Assembly: GCA_030847615.1 (NCBI GenBank)
Contig: JAUMIR010000015.1
Location: 8,635,501-8,699,500 of the forward strand
Source: Gambelia wislizenii
Lineage: Eukaryota > Chordata > Lepidosauria > Squamata > Crotaphytidae
Reading direction: 5' to 3'
DNA length: 64,000 nucleotides
Numbering within the stretch: the first letter of the stretch is position 1; every line of letters starts with the position of its first letter. The translations under genes and the position numbers were made by a program. A model generated the notes under the pieces. The model worked only from the letters and a program-made list of their open reading frames with translations, ran no database searches and was not told the origin of the DNA. This document shows, one piece after another, positions 41,557 through 52,727 of this stretch.

Positions 41557-42667
41557 CTTTGCAAGGTTAGAGAGTAGTCTGAAACCACAGGATTGGGACA
41601 AAATTATTATTTTTTGTTAATTTATGCTTATCTGTTCAGAGAAGACACTAGCTTACTCCATGACTCTCAAAGGAGTTTAGAAATTCAAGATACATTAAGC
41701 ACACATGAATACTGTTGGGTAATAGACCAAGTATTTTTAAAAGAATAGTATGGAGAAAGAAAAAAACATTATTATTATTATTATTTTTTAAATTCAGAGG
41801 TAGATAAGCTTTGCCCGTGCCCAGATATTTTTGGCTTAGAAGTCCCACCAATCTCACTCAGAATAGCCAGTGGACTGTGGCAGTTCTAATACAAAACATC
41901 TGTGGGATCAAACATTCCTCAACCTTGTTTCACTAATTAAAGGGATGTTAGGTAGCTGGTACAGGAAAGACCTCTGACTGGGATTTTGGAGAGCCTTGGG
42001 ATAACCAGAGCAATGGCACAGATATAATGAGTGCTCATACACAACTGACTGAGCTCATGTATACTGGCAGATGGTCCCATGTCCAATCAGTTGTGGCTTA
42101 AGTCAAAAGGAACTAAGGCAAATCATTTGGAACATACTCCATCCTGAGACCTAAAGGATCACTGCCATGTTGGGATAGGCCAATGGTACAGTAGGTTCTT
42201 TTTGATAGGACCCACAGCTCTGTGGGGGTGCTATGGAGGAAGCCCAAGTTACCTTCCATAGCATCTCCAGCTTCCCAGGTTTAGCAGGACTGTATGGGAA
42301 AAACCTCTCTTTGTCAACCCTGGAGAGCTGTTGTCCATCAGAGTAATCAATGTTAGACTGAAAGAACCCATGGCTTGCAACAATATATTGCCACTTTAAA
42401 TGGGGGAAAAGTTATAATGCAAAGTAGAATGTAAATCCTCAACTATTTCATCCTTGCATTTGAGGATGAAAAAATAATTGTAACTAGCTGCACACAGTGT
42501 ATCATATGCCATTAAGAAACTTCCCCAAACATGCTTGGTAGACCTCATGACAACCCTGTAAGGTAGGCCAGTGGATTTGAATTCCTCATCCCCCTTCTCG
42601 GTGTGTCACACTTTTCCCAGAATTGCTGAGGGTGACTCGCTCTGTTGCCCTGTTGCCACCGCCACTA

Positions 42668-42785
42668 GTTGACTGCCTGGGTCCTGTTGCAGCGGCAGCA
42701 GCAGCTTCCCACTGCCATTGTCACTTTACTGCCTGGGTCCCATCTCAACAGTAGGGTGCCTCCACCAGTTGACTGCCTGGGTTCC
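42668..42785. repeat. Threefold TTGACTGCCTGGGT repeat
   Basis: TTGACTGCCTGGGTCC-like units begin at 42668, 42728 and 42770, with CAGCGGCAGCAGCAG between the first two. They lie in the intron of beta-protein gene 1. Confidence 0.6.
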
Positions 42786-42957
42786 ATTTCAGTGGGAATA
42801 GATATATTACTGTGTGGACTTAGATTATAAGTGGGAATTGTGCAGCTCTGAGACATTGGTGAACTGAAAAGGCCTGCATCTTTAGTAACTATAGCCAGCA
42901 CTGTAGCAAATAGTTTGGTCGCTCCCAGTATATAATATATAGATTTGCATGTAGGTG

Positions 42958-43052
42958 GTGATTGGCTGAGGGAGTGGTTGGTTATGTTTCCTAAGCGGCC
43001 AATCAGAACACTGGAAAAGGCAACATACCCAAGAAAATTATATATAGATAGA
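42958..43052. repeat. Dispersed repeat, copy 2 (paired with 2078)
   Basis: TGATTGGCTGAGGGAGTGG, TATGTTTCCTAAGCGGCCAATC, then ACACTGGAAAAGGCAACATACCCAAGAAAATTATATATAG. Matches 2078-2152. GATTGGC and GCCAATC form an inverted pair within the unit. Confidence 0.5.
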
Positions 43053-43301
43053 TTTTCTCTATACTGGGAGAAAATTAATATTCTACCACAGATATCTCCT
43101 TGCATTCAAATGTCCTGAAATGTTCCATGGGGATTATTCTATAGGAGAAAACAAATTTTTGCAAATTTTTGTGTGTGCAAAGAATTGTGGCTTTCTCTGC
43201 AGAATAATTCCTGAACAATACCAGAAGAATTTTTCACAAAATTCTTACTCATCTATTTGTGTTCCCAAAGGGTTTCTGGAAACCCATTTTTCAACCTGGG
43301 A

Positions 43302-43336
<35 letters not shown>

Positions 43337-43514
43337 TTCTTTCCATCTCCTAACACAAAGGACATCTGCTTGTCAATCTCACACAAGAAGTGTATAAATG
43401 CCTGAATCTGTTTCTGACTAACCTGCAGCCATTCCTAACAGGCACCATAATGCTCCTTATACCTCTAGAAAATCCAGAGATCCTACTATAGCCCCAGAAT
43501 CCAAGCAGACTTAC

Positions 43515-43545
43515 CTGGTTCTCTAAGAAGCAGGAAGGAAAGTGA
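43515..43545 (-). other. Non-coding exon 1 of beta-protein gene 1 (inferred)
   Basis: Exon 1 lies downstream of the TATA box and ends in GAGAACCAG followed by donor GTAAGT. The same GAGAACCAG/GT end occurs in gene 2 (54384), which supports both predictions. The 5' end is set about 25-30 nt after the TATA box and is approximate. The exon has no ATG in the read sequence, as expected for this family. Confidence 0.68.
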
Positions 43546-43569
43546 TTGGAGGAAGCCAGGCAGGTTAAC

Positions 43570-43577
43570 TTTTTATA
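43570..43577 (-). promoter_or_regulatory. TATA box of beta-protein gene 1
   Basis: TATAAAAA on the minus strand lies about 55 nt before the exon 1 donor. Gene 2 has the identical TATAAAAA in the equivalent place (54451-54458), about 70 nt before its donor. Confidence 0.72.
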
Positions 43578-44725
43578 CTGTTCGTCTGGTAGCCTGAGGC
43601 ATAATTACGGCTCTTTTTCTTTTTGGGATAAGTATGGTCAGGCTACACCCCAGATTGTGATAAGGCAATGACACCCTTTCTTTGATGATCAAATATCTGT
43701 GAATTGTTTCTTAATTGCCTTTCTAAGTGTTGATCCTCAACATGTTTCACCATGCTGTGTGGGCAAAGGGCAGCTTAATTGACTATGTATTGTAATTATT
43801 CTGAGAAGTAGTGTTACCACATCATAAAGCTGGTCTTAAACAGAAGATCTCCATCAGTGTGATGTTATGTACTCATGGTGATGCTAATGGCTATCAGAGA
43901 TGGTCATTAAAAAAAATACTGCCTGGGTACATTGAGGGTCAATCAATTACTATGATGACTAAGCAGAACTTTAGAAGTGCCCTCCTGGATCAAACAGAAG
44001 TGTATCTAGTCCAACAAAGTTCTTCTTACACAGGACAAGCAAATCCTTCTGGGAAGCCTACAAGCAAACTGACTATCATCTAGATTGAAACTGTTTATCA
44101 CCTTATTAGCATATGCTGCCAGATCATGCAGAGTGAATATAAGAAACATTGTAATAAAGTGGCAAATGTTACATTTAGAATCTGTGCCCCCCCCCCCAAA
44201 AAAATCCATGTGCCAAAAAAATGGTGGGAACATAAACCAGTAGGTATTGTCAGAAAGGGAGAAGTTAAATTCATATAAGTTTTTAACTAATAAACAATAA
44301 GATACAGCATTTATTATATATACTTGTGACTGAGAAAAAGAATATTTGGATTATAGATGTGGCACTCCCTGGGCAGATCAGAATCACAGAGAGGGAAATA
44401 TTTATGAAATATTGAGACCTACAGATGGAGATTCTTTTTGTATGACAAAACAAAACAACTGTAATAGGTGTTGAGTCAATAGTGCCAAATTCAGAATGAA
44501 TTCCTATAGATAATAGCACAATGATACCATTACAGAAAGCAACACTGCTTGGAACAGGCCACATTACCTGATGATACCTCACTCTTGGATAGAATCCAAA
44601 CCACTGATGGTCCAAACTTTCAGTCACTAACAATAGTAATGATATCGGCTAACGTTCTACTTGGGGCTTACATTTTCGTAAATAGCCTTATGTGTGAACA
44701 AAATTGAATTGAGCAGTTTCATAGC
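43578..44725. other. Region upstream of beta-protein gene 1, no further gene recognised
   Basis: No second TATA-exon pair was found here. A C9 A7 run lies at 44188-44205. Confidence 0.45.
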
Positions 44726-45440
44726 ATCCATAGAATCATAGTGTTGGAAGAAGCCATGAGGGCCAACCAGTCAGGCAGGAATATAAAATTAAAGCACCCC
44801 TGACAAATGGCCATCCAGCCTCTGTTTAAAAATCTCAAGAGAAGGAGACTCTACCACACCACACTCTTAGGGAACATATTCCACTGCCAAATAGGAAGTT
44901 CTTCCTAATGCTTAGGTGGAATCTTTTTTTCCATTTTAGCCCATTGCTCCATGTACTAGTCTCTGGAGCAGCAGAAAACAAGCTTGCTCCATTCTCAATA
45001 TGACAGCCCTTCAAATATGTAAACATGGCTATCATGTCCCCTCTCAACCTTATCTTCTCCAGGCTAAACATACCCAGCCCTCTAAGCCACTCCTCACAGG
45101 ACATGGCTTCCAGACTTTTCACCATTGTTGCTGCCCACCTTTGGAGACCTTCCAGCTTGTCAATATCCTTCTTGAGTTGTGGTGCCCAGAACTGAATACA
45201 GTATTCCAGGTGATTCTTGATCAAACAGAATAGAGTGGTACAATTACTTGCCTTGATGTAGACACTGTACTTCTATTGATGCAGCTTAGAATTGCATTGG
45301 CATTTTTTCTGCCACATCATACTGTTCACATGTTCAGCTTGTGGCCTACAAAGACTCTCAATCTCACATGCACTGCTATCAAGATAGGTGTCACCAATCC
45401 TCTATCTGTGAATTTCATTTTTACTGCCTAAATGTAGTAC
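44726..45440 (-). mobile_element. CR1 LINE fragment, old copy
   Basis: Diverged CR1 3' end. It encodes [39 protein letters not shown], then frame-broken tail pieces. The 3' end at 44731 is a single AGAATCATAG. Confidence 0.87.
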
Positions 45441-46246
45441 ATACCATTTATGATTGTTGTCCACGTGGTTAATTATCCAATATCAAATATCTCTGTCCAT
45501 TAAAGTTTATATAGCATCTTCTTATGTAAATTTATTCTATGAACAGTCTTCTTATACTTTCATCCATTTCAATTAGTGTAGCATACTATGAAAATCTTGC
45601 AATTACTCTCAGTTCTATATAACCAGTAATAGTTATCCACAAACTAATGTGCTGTATTAATCCTGTCTGTGAAACTTATATTGTCAGGCAGCCAATGATC
45701 ATGAACAAGATTTGGATTCCCCAATAGATGAAGTTATTTACATGGTACTTAATTTAAAATTGGTGGCAGTGTTTATGCCGAACAATCTCGGCTGCAGACA
45801 TGCAGTGATGGAATTACTCCAATCCCCTCTGCTCTGTTTCTTCCCGTACGATCTACCTGATGGTATTGGATCCTCAAGGGTGAAATTCAGGCAGGCACTG
45901 GATCTTCGAGAGCTCCTCCATTTTCTCCATGCCAGGATAAAGTTTTTGCCAATCTAGCTGTCAGTGATCAGGCTGTCAAACCCCGTGCTGCTAAACTCTC
46001 ACTAGGAACTCCTTAGTGAAAGTCCAGCCACGATGTAGTAGCCAGCCAGAAGCCAAGGGGAAGATAGAACTGCAGCAAAGAAAAGATTTATTACCTTGCT
46101 AACAGTTTCATTCAGTGTGAAAGGGTGATTACCCAGGACAGAAGACTGCTAGTAAAGTCACAAAAAGGGTTCACAAAAGGGATCTGATCCATTGAACTAT
46201 AGACCTATCAGTCTCTTATGCACTGTTAGTAAATTACCAGGTGACA
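45441..46246. other. Spacer, no gene recognised
   Basis: The 81-codon frame at 45712-45957 (MDSPIDEVIYMVLNLKLVAV at its start) has no motif that I recognise. It may be an old element or chance. Confidence 0.4.
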
Positions 46247-46572
46247 TACTGGACACAGTATTCCAGGTGAGGTCTGACCAAAGTAGAACAGAGTGGCACT
46301 TCTGCTTTCTTGATCTAGACATTATACTCCTATTAATGCAGCCTAGAATCACATTGGCTTTTTTAGCTGCTGCATCACACTGCTGGCTCGTCTTCAGCTT
46401 GTGGTCCACTAAGACTCCTAGATCCTTTTCGCATGTACTGCCTTCAAGCCATGTGTCACCCATCCTATATTTGTGGATTTTTATTTTTAATGCCCAAGTG
46501 TAGTATCCTACATTTCTCCCTGTTGAAATTCATTTTGTTAGTTTTGACCCAGCTTTCTAATCTGTTCAGGTC
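46247..46572 (-). mobile_element. CR1 LINE internal fragment, old copy
   Basis: It encodes [40 protein letters not shown]. It lacks the 3' UTR and terminal repeat. It is most similar to the old copy at 4928-5679 (same WLEG variant). Confidence 0.87.
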
Positions 46573-48180
46573 ACCATCCATTTAACCCCTGGATGGTGGA
46601 TGCATAAATGTGTCAATTTCAGTTTCTCTTATTTGTATATTTATTTATTTCAAGTTCTTTCAATTCTAAGCCTGAATACACTTGTGAATTTTGGAAACTT
46701 TTTATTATAAAATACTGTGCATGGAAAGAAAATTATTCCTCATCTTTAGCTACCATGACTTATGAGTAGTCTTTGTTTAGTGTTCCAGTCAGCCAGTCCA
46801 TGTTGCCTTCATAGGTGCTCCATTCTGTTCCCTCTCTTCAGTTTTACTTTCAGTCCTGCTTGGACGTTCAATATTCTGAGTGTATGAATTCTGTCCTCAT
46901 TGGGCTGTTTTATGGATCCTATCATCCCTGTCTTCCTCCCTCTTTTACAAATGTTGGGGCTGGTGGTGCCTATTTCAGTGGGTTGGTGAATCCACCATGG
47001 ATTTTAGTCTTAAGTTTAAATGAGCTAACCAAGGTGCTGAACCTAATTTAAAGATAGGCTTCAGACTAGAATCCAGAGTTAGTCAGAGCCGACATAGCTA
47101 AAAGGTGCTCCTGGATACCGCCTACATGCAATGTTTTGGATACATAAGTATTGGCACATGGATATGTGTGTATGGGTGGTGATGATGACAGAAATAGTGT
47201 GTTGTTTATTTGAGTGTCCATGTATATGGTTGCCAGGGAAATGTGTCTCACACAACAGCAGGAAAAGAGTCATGTCTCAGTGGTAGAACATGTGCTATGC
47301 ATTTCAAAGGTTCCTACTATCTCTTGTGTGGGGAGCTCAGGTTGGCAGGCGGGATGTGATGACATCTTTCCAGATTAGTCATTCTCAATGAGACAAGCTG
47401 TCTGGACACATTGAGACAGCCTGGCAAGAGTTTATTAACTCCTGAGACATTTCTCACTTCCAGTGGGAGAAAGCAGTGACAAACAGGAAGTTGAATCCTA
47501 GTTCTAACTAGAGTGGGCCAAATGAAATGGGCCCTTACAGTCCAGGGCACTAGACTAGACCCATGGAGTCAGTGAATTTATTTGTGTATTGATGGACTAT
47601 TCAACAATCCATTCAATCAGTCTACTCTAGTTGGAGCTAACCACTAAGATTCAAGCCAATGGAGTAGACCATCAAGTCAATAGGATGTACTTGTGTGTGT
47701 CGACTTACCATTTAACAATTGAGTCAATGGTTCTACTCTGGTTGGAACTAACTTCTATGGTTTAGGCCATTTTTGTGCATGAGAGACAGAGTGTTTTAAA
47801 TGGAGTTTCTACAATTTGCACAAAATGTCTCTGTGAAAAACTAGGGCTTTTTGCCTTGTGAAAGCAAGTGACACATGCACACAGACACACAGACACATAG
47901 ATACACAGACACACACACACACACACACAGAGAGAGACAAGTATGGAGGGTTTGGTTGAGTGTTCCAAAAGATGCCCATGTAATGTTTCTGATTTTTAAA
48001 AAAGCCAATGCAACAAGGCAGGAGCTGTTATTGTTTTACCACATAATGTGCATAGTGTATGCAAGATGTTACCCTCTCCATTCCTTCTTCAGAGGTGAAC
48101 CAGACTGCACTGCAACCTTATTCCTATACTGACAATGTGGGATGTAAATCCTCAACTGTTTCATAGGGGTGAAAAGAATA
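46573..48180. other. Spacer, no gene recognised
   Basis: Two tandem-like copies of an ATTGAGTCAATGGTTCTACTC unit (about 47590-47660 and 47700-47765) and an (AC)n run (47905-47930). No gene. Confidence 0.5.
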
Positions 48181-48224
48181 TTAGGACATATTTGGGGGGA
48201 AATGGTCAAAAACATTTTTTTTTT

Positions 48225-48660
48225 TGTCAAAATCCCTTGACAAGAAGAATCTTGGACCAATGAGAATCTTGACAGTTGGGTCCATCCCAAAATTTGCATG
48301 TGGTTGTTTTATACAAGAAATGGCATATTTCTATGCATAAATATTATTTTCTGTACAGAAAACAGAAGTTTCCTCATAGATTTGTACTCATCTCTGTTGT
48401 TTTCAAAGATTTTCTCACAGTATGAATAAAATTGGCAAAATTACTTGTTGCTTTGAGAAGAAAATCAATGAATAATTGCATCCCTGCTATTTGATCCTTA
48501 CATAAAAGGATGAGAAAAAGTTTTCTCACTGCTATGGGAGAAACTGAACTTTCCTCTGCAGTATTCTCCTCATACTCAAATGTTCAAAATGTTGTATAAG
48601 AATTATTGTGCATAGGAAAAAAAAAGTGTGTGTGTGTGTGTAAAAAACCCTATTCTTATG
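48225..48660. repeat. Dispersed TTTTCTGCA-rich repeat, copy B
   Basis: CCTTGACAAGAAGAATCTTGG, AAAATTTGCATGTGGTTGTTTTA, TTTTCTGTACAGAAAACAG and AAAATTACTTGTTGCTTTGAG match copy A at 8.6-8.93 kb in order and orientation. A (GT)n run lies at 48629-48642. Confidence 0.6.
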
Positions 48661-48997
48661 CCATCAAAAAATACTCTACGCAGGAAAATGTGTTTTCTTC
48701 ACAGAAAACAGGGGTATTGTTGTTTACATACACATATTCTTGTGCACCCCCCCCATGCTCATTTTTTCACAACTCTTCAGGATGTTCAAATATTATGAGA
48801 AAATATGTGCAAGATTCTTTCTGGTCTATTATTCTTCCTGAAGGGAATTTATGACTGTCAGAAACTCCTTTTCAGAGACGCCTCAGGGAAACTGAGGGGT
48901 GACCACCTTCCACTGTCTCCCTACAACTGCCATCTGATGCACTGTATGCAAGATACTACCTTGCCAAGAGATTTCCAAGTGTTATTATTGATGATGA

Positions 48998-49552
48998 TCA
49001 TAGAATCATAGAATTGTAGAGTGGGAAGAGACCATGAGGGCTATCCAGTCCAACCCCTTGCCATGCAGGAAATCACAATCAAATCATCCCTGACAGATGG
49101 CCATCCAGCCTCTGTTTAAAGACCTCCAAGGAAGGAGACCCCATCATGCTCCGAGGGAGTGTGTTCCACTGCCGAACAGCTCTTACTGTCACAAAGTTCC
49201 TCCTAATGTTGAGGTGGAATCTCTGTTCCTGGAGTTTGCATCCATTGCTTTGTGTTATAGTCTCTGGAGCAGCAGAAAAGAAGCTTGCTCCATCCTCAAT
49301 GTGACACCCCTTCAAATACTTAAACAGGGCTATCATATCACCTCTTAACCACCTTTTTTCCAGGCTAAACATACCCAGCTCCCTAAGTCTTCCCTCATAA
49401 GGCATGGTTCCCAGACCTTTCACCATTTTATCTGGATAATTTGTCAATATCCTTTTTGAATTGTGGTGCCTAGAGCTGGACACAGTATTCTAGGTGAAGC
49501 CTGACCAAGACAGAATACAGTGGCAGTATTACTTCTCTTGATCTAGACATGA
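48998..49552 (-). mobile_element. CR1 LINE, 3' fragment with internal gap
   Basis: The 3' end ATCATAGAATCATAGAATTG lies at 48998. It encodes [20 protein letters not shown] to DGHLSGMI. About 40 nt encoding the region before KMVKG are missing (TTATCTGGATAATTTGTC junction at 49430). It ends at TTGATCTAGACATGATGATG, a GATGAT run. Confidence 0.9.
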
Positions 49553-49732
49553 TGATGATGATGATCTGTTATTTCTATAGCACCATCAATGTACATCTTC
49601 CTTTATAAGAAAAAGAACAACAAAACAGTTCTCTGACCTCAAGCTTACACTCTAATGAAGATATGATACAAAAGGAAAGGGGATGGCAGTAGGGGAAGGT
49701 ATTAAGTCTAGCATTCTCTTCTCTCCCTTCTG

Positions 49733-49946
49733 GGCCAGAGTAATGGCAGTTGGGGTGGAAGGACAGAATTTCTGCTTCTGGGCCAAGGCAAGATGGAGCT
49801 ATGCCTGCCTCTCCTTTTCTACCTCCTTAGGGCAATGGCAATTGGGATGGAGGGAGGGTCATTCTGCTTCTGGGACAAGGCAAGATGGAGCTATGTCTGC
49901 CTCTCCTTTTCTCCCTCATTGGTCAGGGCAATGGCTGTTGGGATGG
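49733..49946. repeat. Tandem repeat of about 92-96 bp, 2.2 copies
   Basis: Units start near 49739, 49831 and 49927 with TAATGGCAGTTGGGGTGG / CAATGGCAATTGGGATGG / CAATGGCTGTTGGGATGG. Each full unit carries CAAGGCAAGATGGAGCTATG and TGCCTCTCCTTTTC. Confidence 0.8.
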
Positions 49947-50434
49947 CTTTGATCAAGACCATTTCATGTAAAATTTCCATGGAAATCTCCCTAAGCATAG
50001 CAAACATGCACACACATCCAGAACTTGTTGAATTATAAATTCCATAATCCATTACCATTGTCTGTGCAGCTTGGGACTCAGGGACCTTTGAGTCTTAAAA
50101 AATCTGGAGGGTCAACAACTTCCCGAGCCCTGTTTGATAAGGAAAGTTTGGACTTTGTTTTGAAGGAAGTTGAATGGCAAAAGTGCTGTATGTATTTATG
50201 TGTGAAAAAGAACATAACAAGTCACTACAATTATAAGGTTGCAGCAAAAGGTTTATTTTAAAACTATAGGAAATTTATAGCAATAAAACTTTGGCTTCCA
50301 TTCAGGATGAAATTCAGTATGAATTCATTTGGAATATCATTTTGAATTGTGCATTTCAATATCAGTTTGCCTTTAGACTTTGGGTGTATTTCAAATTTCT
50401 CATAGTTGCAAATTGTAAAACAATTAAAAATGCA

Positions 50435-50690
50435 GGTCACCCCTCCCCAATCCATGGAACCAATGTCCTGAAAAAATAGGGAGAAATATCATACATGTCT
50501 TATGCTGGAATGCTAGAAAATGCCTCCAGAGATGTCCTTGCTTGAAATCAATAGGTCTTCCAAAACAACTCTATGGTATGTTTGTACTGGACATCCTTTA
50601 CCTTTATTTCAATAGGGTTTGTGATTATATGAAGTTTCTGGTATCCATAGTAAGTCCAGAAACCAAACCCTGTAGATATTGGGGGTGGGG
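50435..50690. mobile_element. Possible Tigger-like MITE
   Basis: CAGGTCACCCCTCCCCAATCC, then GGAACCAATGTCCTG, on the left faces GTCCAGAAACCAAACCCTGTAGATATTGGGGGTGGGG on the right. The ends are roughly inverse. Weak evidence. Confidence 0.35.
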
Positions 50691-51036
50691 GCTGTAATAC
50701 AAAATAATTTTATGTTGATATTAAATCAGGAATTAATGTAGGTTAAGAGAAACACAATTACTAGTTATTATGGAAGGCAGAAAGCATGCAGATTAGTACA
50801 TCAGGTTAAGTTAGTGCGAAAATTATGTGCAAGCTTCTGAACTACACAGGACTCCTCATCAAATAGAAGCTGTGAGCTGGGTCAAGGAGATATAGAGATT
50901 GCTGAACACCCATAATCCAGCCAGAAACATGACAGGACTAGGAGACATTTCAGTAGTTTATGGATGTTATGCTGAGGCTTCAGCCAAACAGTTTGTCTTC
51001 ATCTTTGATGATCCCATGTGTATTCATTCATCTGGC

Positions 51037-51042
51037 TTTATT
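51037..51042 (-). other. Candidate polyadenylation signal overlapping the stop codon of gene 2
   Basis: The TAA stop (51043-51041) continues directly into AATAAA, so stop and signal overlap as TAATAAA. I saw no other AATAAA on this strand in the next several hundred bases. It may be the true signal or a coincidence; a usable variant signal further on is possible. Confidence 0.4.
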
Positions 51043-51313
51043 ATGATTTGTAGATGTTGCAGCTGGATTGGGTGCATGGCAGGGCACCTTGAGAGTAAAA
51101 TCTGGAACTATACCCTGTACCAGAACGCAGAGCTCCTGAATGGTTACCAGTGCCCAAATTTCCAGAGGCACATGGGTTGTACTGCTCAATCTGGAATGGC
51201 TGGTCTGGACAGTAAAGAGCTGGTCCTGGGATGGAAATAACAAATGGGGGTGGCTGGATGGTCACCGTTGAGGAAGGGCAGCAGGCATAGCATTGCTGGT
51301 TTCCGTAAGACAT
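51041..51313 (-). CDS. Corneous beta-protein (beta-keratin), gene 2
   Basis: This is a paralogue of the gene at 41.3 kb and encodes 90 residues. The core (residues about 14-48) reads STVTIQPPPFVISIPGPALY, then CPDQPFQIEQYNPC, nearly identical to gene 1. Cysteines lie at 8, 11, 12, 35, 48, 80 and 85. The two near the C terminus and the adjacent CC pair are absent from gene 1, so this copy has more disulfide capacity. The tail (49-90) is rich in Gly, Ser and Thr and differs strongly from gene 1. A core kept while the tail diverges is typical of paralogues in this family. The start is fixed by the acceptor TTGACAG (51339-51333) and a 19-nt leader before ATG. The gene has the same strand and exon layout as gene 1, so the pair probably arose by tandem duplication. 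The frame is open and undamaged. Expression site cannot be read from the sequence. Confidence 0.92.
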   Translation of the reverse strand: MSYGNQQCYACCPSSTVTIQPPPFVISIPGPALYCPDQPFQIEQYNPCASGNLGTGNHSGALRSGTGYSSRFYSQGALPCTQSSCNIYKS

Positions 51314-51796
51314 TTTTGGATGCTGGAGAGGTCTGTCAAAAACAGATATAGTTACATAGTATAGACAGATATTTTCCTGTTAGTCCAACCCATAGAAGAC
51401 TCATTGAATCTATCAGATTTATCTACAGGGTGATTTACCATTCAGCAATTGATTCAGTAGGTCTGCTCTGGCTGAAACTAATGAATAGGATTCAAGCCAT
51501 CAAAGTTTAATATGGTTTCTGTAGAAAGAGTTTGGAAAGTTGGGGGTGGTGTTGATCTATAGCTCCAAGAATTGTCCAGCCCTCATGGCCCAAGCAGAGC
51601 AGATCCACTGAATCAACTGCAGAATACTAAACCAGAACATAGGAATATCCCATTAAGAGGACCTGTTGGGATTTATCTGTGATACAGAGGTTTGAACAAT
51701 GGACCAGAACTTTTGGAGATCAGGGGATGAATCACAGTTCAGACAAGGGGGGGGGACCACTGGCTGGCCCTGGGCCAAGCACACTCTCAGCCTCAG

Positions 51797-52009
51797 GAGA
51801 TTTTCACACTACACTGTTATAGTGTTACTATTCCACTTTAACTGCTCTGGCTTCCTCCTGTGGAATTCTGGGGTTTAGTGAGGCCTAAAAGCTCTCTGGC
51901 TGAGAGCTGTAAATGCCCCTCCCTAAACAGCAAATGCCAGGATTCCATAGGAGCCAGCCAGATCAAATAAAGTGGAACAACATTATAACAGTGTAGTGTG
52001 AACCTCTCC
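51797..52009. mobile_element. 213-bp inverted-repeat MITE in the intron of gene 2
   Basis: The left terminus GAGATTTTCACACTACACTG...CCACTTTA and the right terminus TAAAGTGG...CAGTGTAGTGTGAACCTCTC are inverted repeats of about 40 bp with few mismatches. The centre has TGGAATTCTGGGGTTTAG. It appears to be the same family as the outer element at 13015-13462. No target duplication was identified. Confidence 0.78.
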
Positions 52010-52436
52010 ATTGATTCCCCCTTGTCGGGGGAGAGAGGCTTGCGTACCCTAATGATGTTTTCAGCTTTGCTGGTGGTGGCATAATAGCCACCGGTAGGGT
52101 CTCCCATGCCAGACAGGTCAAAACCGAAGGGTCTGACAAAGAGCGTCAAAGGGCAGGATGGGCTCTCTAGCCTTATGGCAACCATCCTAGGAGAAGGAAA
52201 ACTCTAATCCCAAACCCTGGCAGATGGTGCTCGTCCAACCCTGTCAGGTCAACCATCTAAGAGAAGGAAACTCTAATCAAACCTACGACCGGAGGACCTT
52301 GCTGCTCCATCCATGCTTGCAAGGCCACAGCAGATGAACCTTTGGTTTAAAGGGTGAGGCCAATTCTGTGCACGCTGAACTCCACCAGAAAAATCCATTG
52401 CACAGGCTCAAAGGACATGGCCTTTCTAGTCATCAG

Positions 52437-52507
52437 CGCGCTTGCAGAAAGCGCGGGATGAGTCCTTCCTAAATCTTCATTTGCGAAGAAAAGCCAGAGA
52501 GAGACAG
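52437..52507 (+). mobile_element. 3' tip of the zinc-finger non-LTR retrotransposon
   Basis: CATCAGCGCGCTTGCAGAAAGCGC encodes the final finger region, then ATGAGTCCTTCCTAAATCTT and CATTTGCGAAGAAAAGCCAGAGAGAGA. The terminal hairpin of the 23.4-kb copy is present with one stem change. Confidence 0.65.
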
Positions 52508-52524
52508 AGTAGTGTGAAAGGCAA

Positions 52525-52612
52525 TGGCAAATACCCTCTGAATCAATCTTGTAAAAAAACCCCAGAAACCTAAAAGAGGCTTGCTGTAAGTCAGGAGGCA
52601 CATAAGAATGAA
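52525..52612 (+). mobile_element. Sauria-type SINE, 3' half
   Basis: AAAGGCAATGGCAAATACCC, TCTGAATCAATCTTG, ACCCCAGAAACC and TGCTGTAAGTCAGGAGGCACA, the conserved 3' half and BovB-like tail. It lacks the tRNA-like head. Confidence 0.6.
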
Positions 52613-52727
52613 TAGCTATAAGCAGATAAAAGGATAAGAACAAACTCTACTTAGGGCACATGGAGGAAGAACCTGCAAAATATAATTTCTGAGTAAGACA
52701 GTTAAAATCAATAGTTTAAAAATACAG

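Larger units (their letters stand above)
41579..43514 (-). other. 5' UTR intron of beta-protein gene 1
   Basis: The inferred intron of about 1.9 kb runs from donor GTAAGT (43514-43509) to acceptor TTTCAG (41584-41579). A single intron in the 5' UTR is the normal structure of corneous beta-protein genes. It contains an ATT run near 41767-41785, a threefold repeat of TTGACTGCCTGGGT-like sequence (42668-42785), a repeat shared with 2.1 kb (42958-43052) and a (TA)n run (43303-43333). Boundaries come from splice consensus and comparison with gene 2, not from RNA. Confidence 0.7.

Noticed and set aside
41557..41601. Upstream ATG adding 15 residues to beta-protein gene 1
   Set aside because: A splice acceptor lies between the two ATGs and matches the layout of gene 2, so the extension would be intronic.
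45712..45957. 81-codon frame on the plus strand
   Set aside because: No motif, splice partner or family resemblance that I recognise. Not enough to call a gene.
47875..47940. CRISPR-like or satellite array
   Set aside because: Only a simple (AC)n microsatellite with CAGACACA variants; there are no spacers. No CRISPR array exists in the window.
50899..51240. 113-codon plus-strand frame over beta-protein gene 2
   Set aside because: Antisense to the beta-protein CDS, which carries the family core on the minus strand. A similar antisense frame at 41325-41570 is rejected for the same reason.
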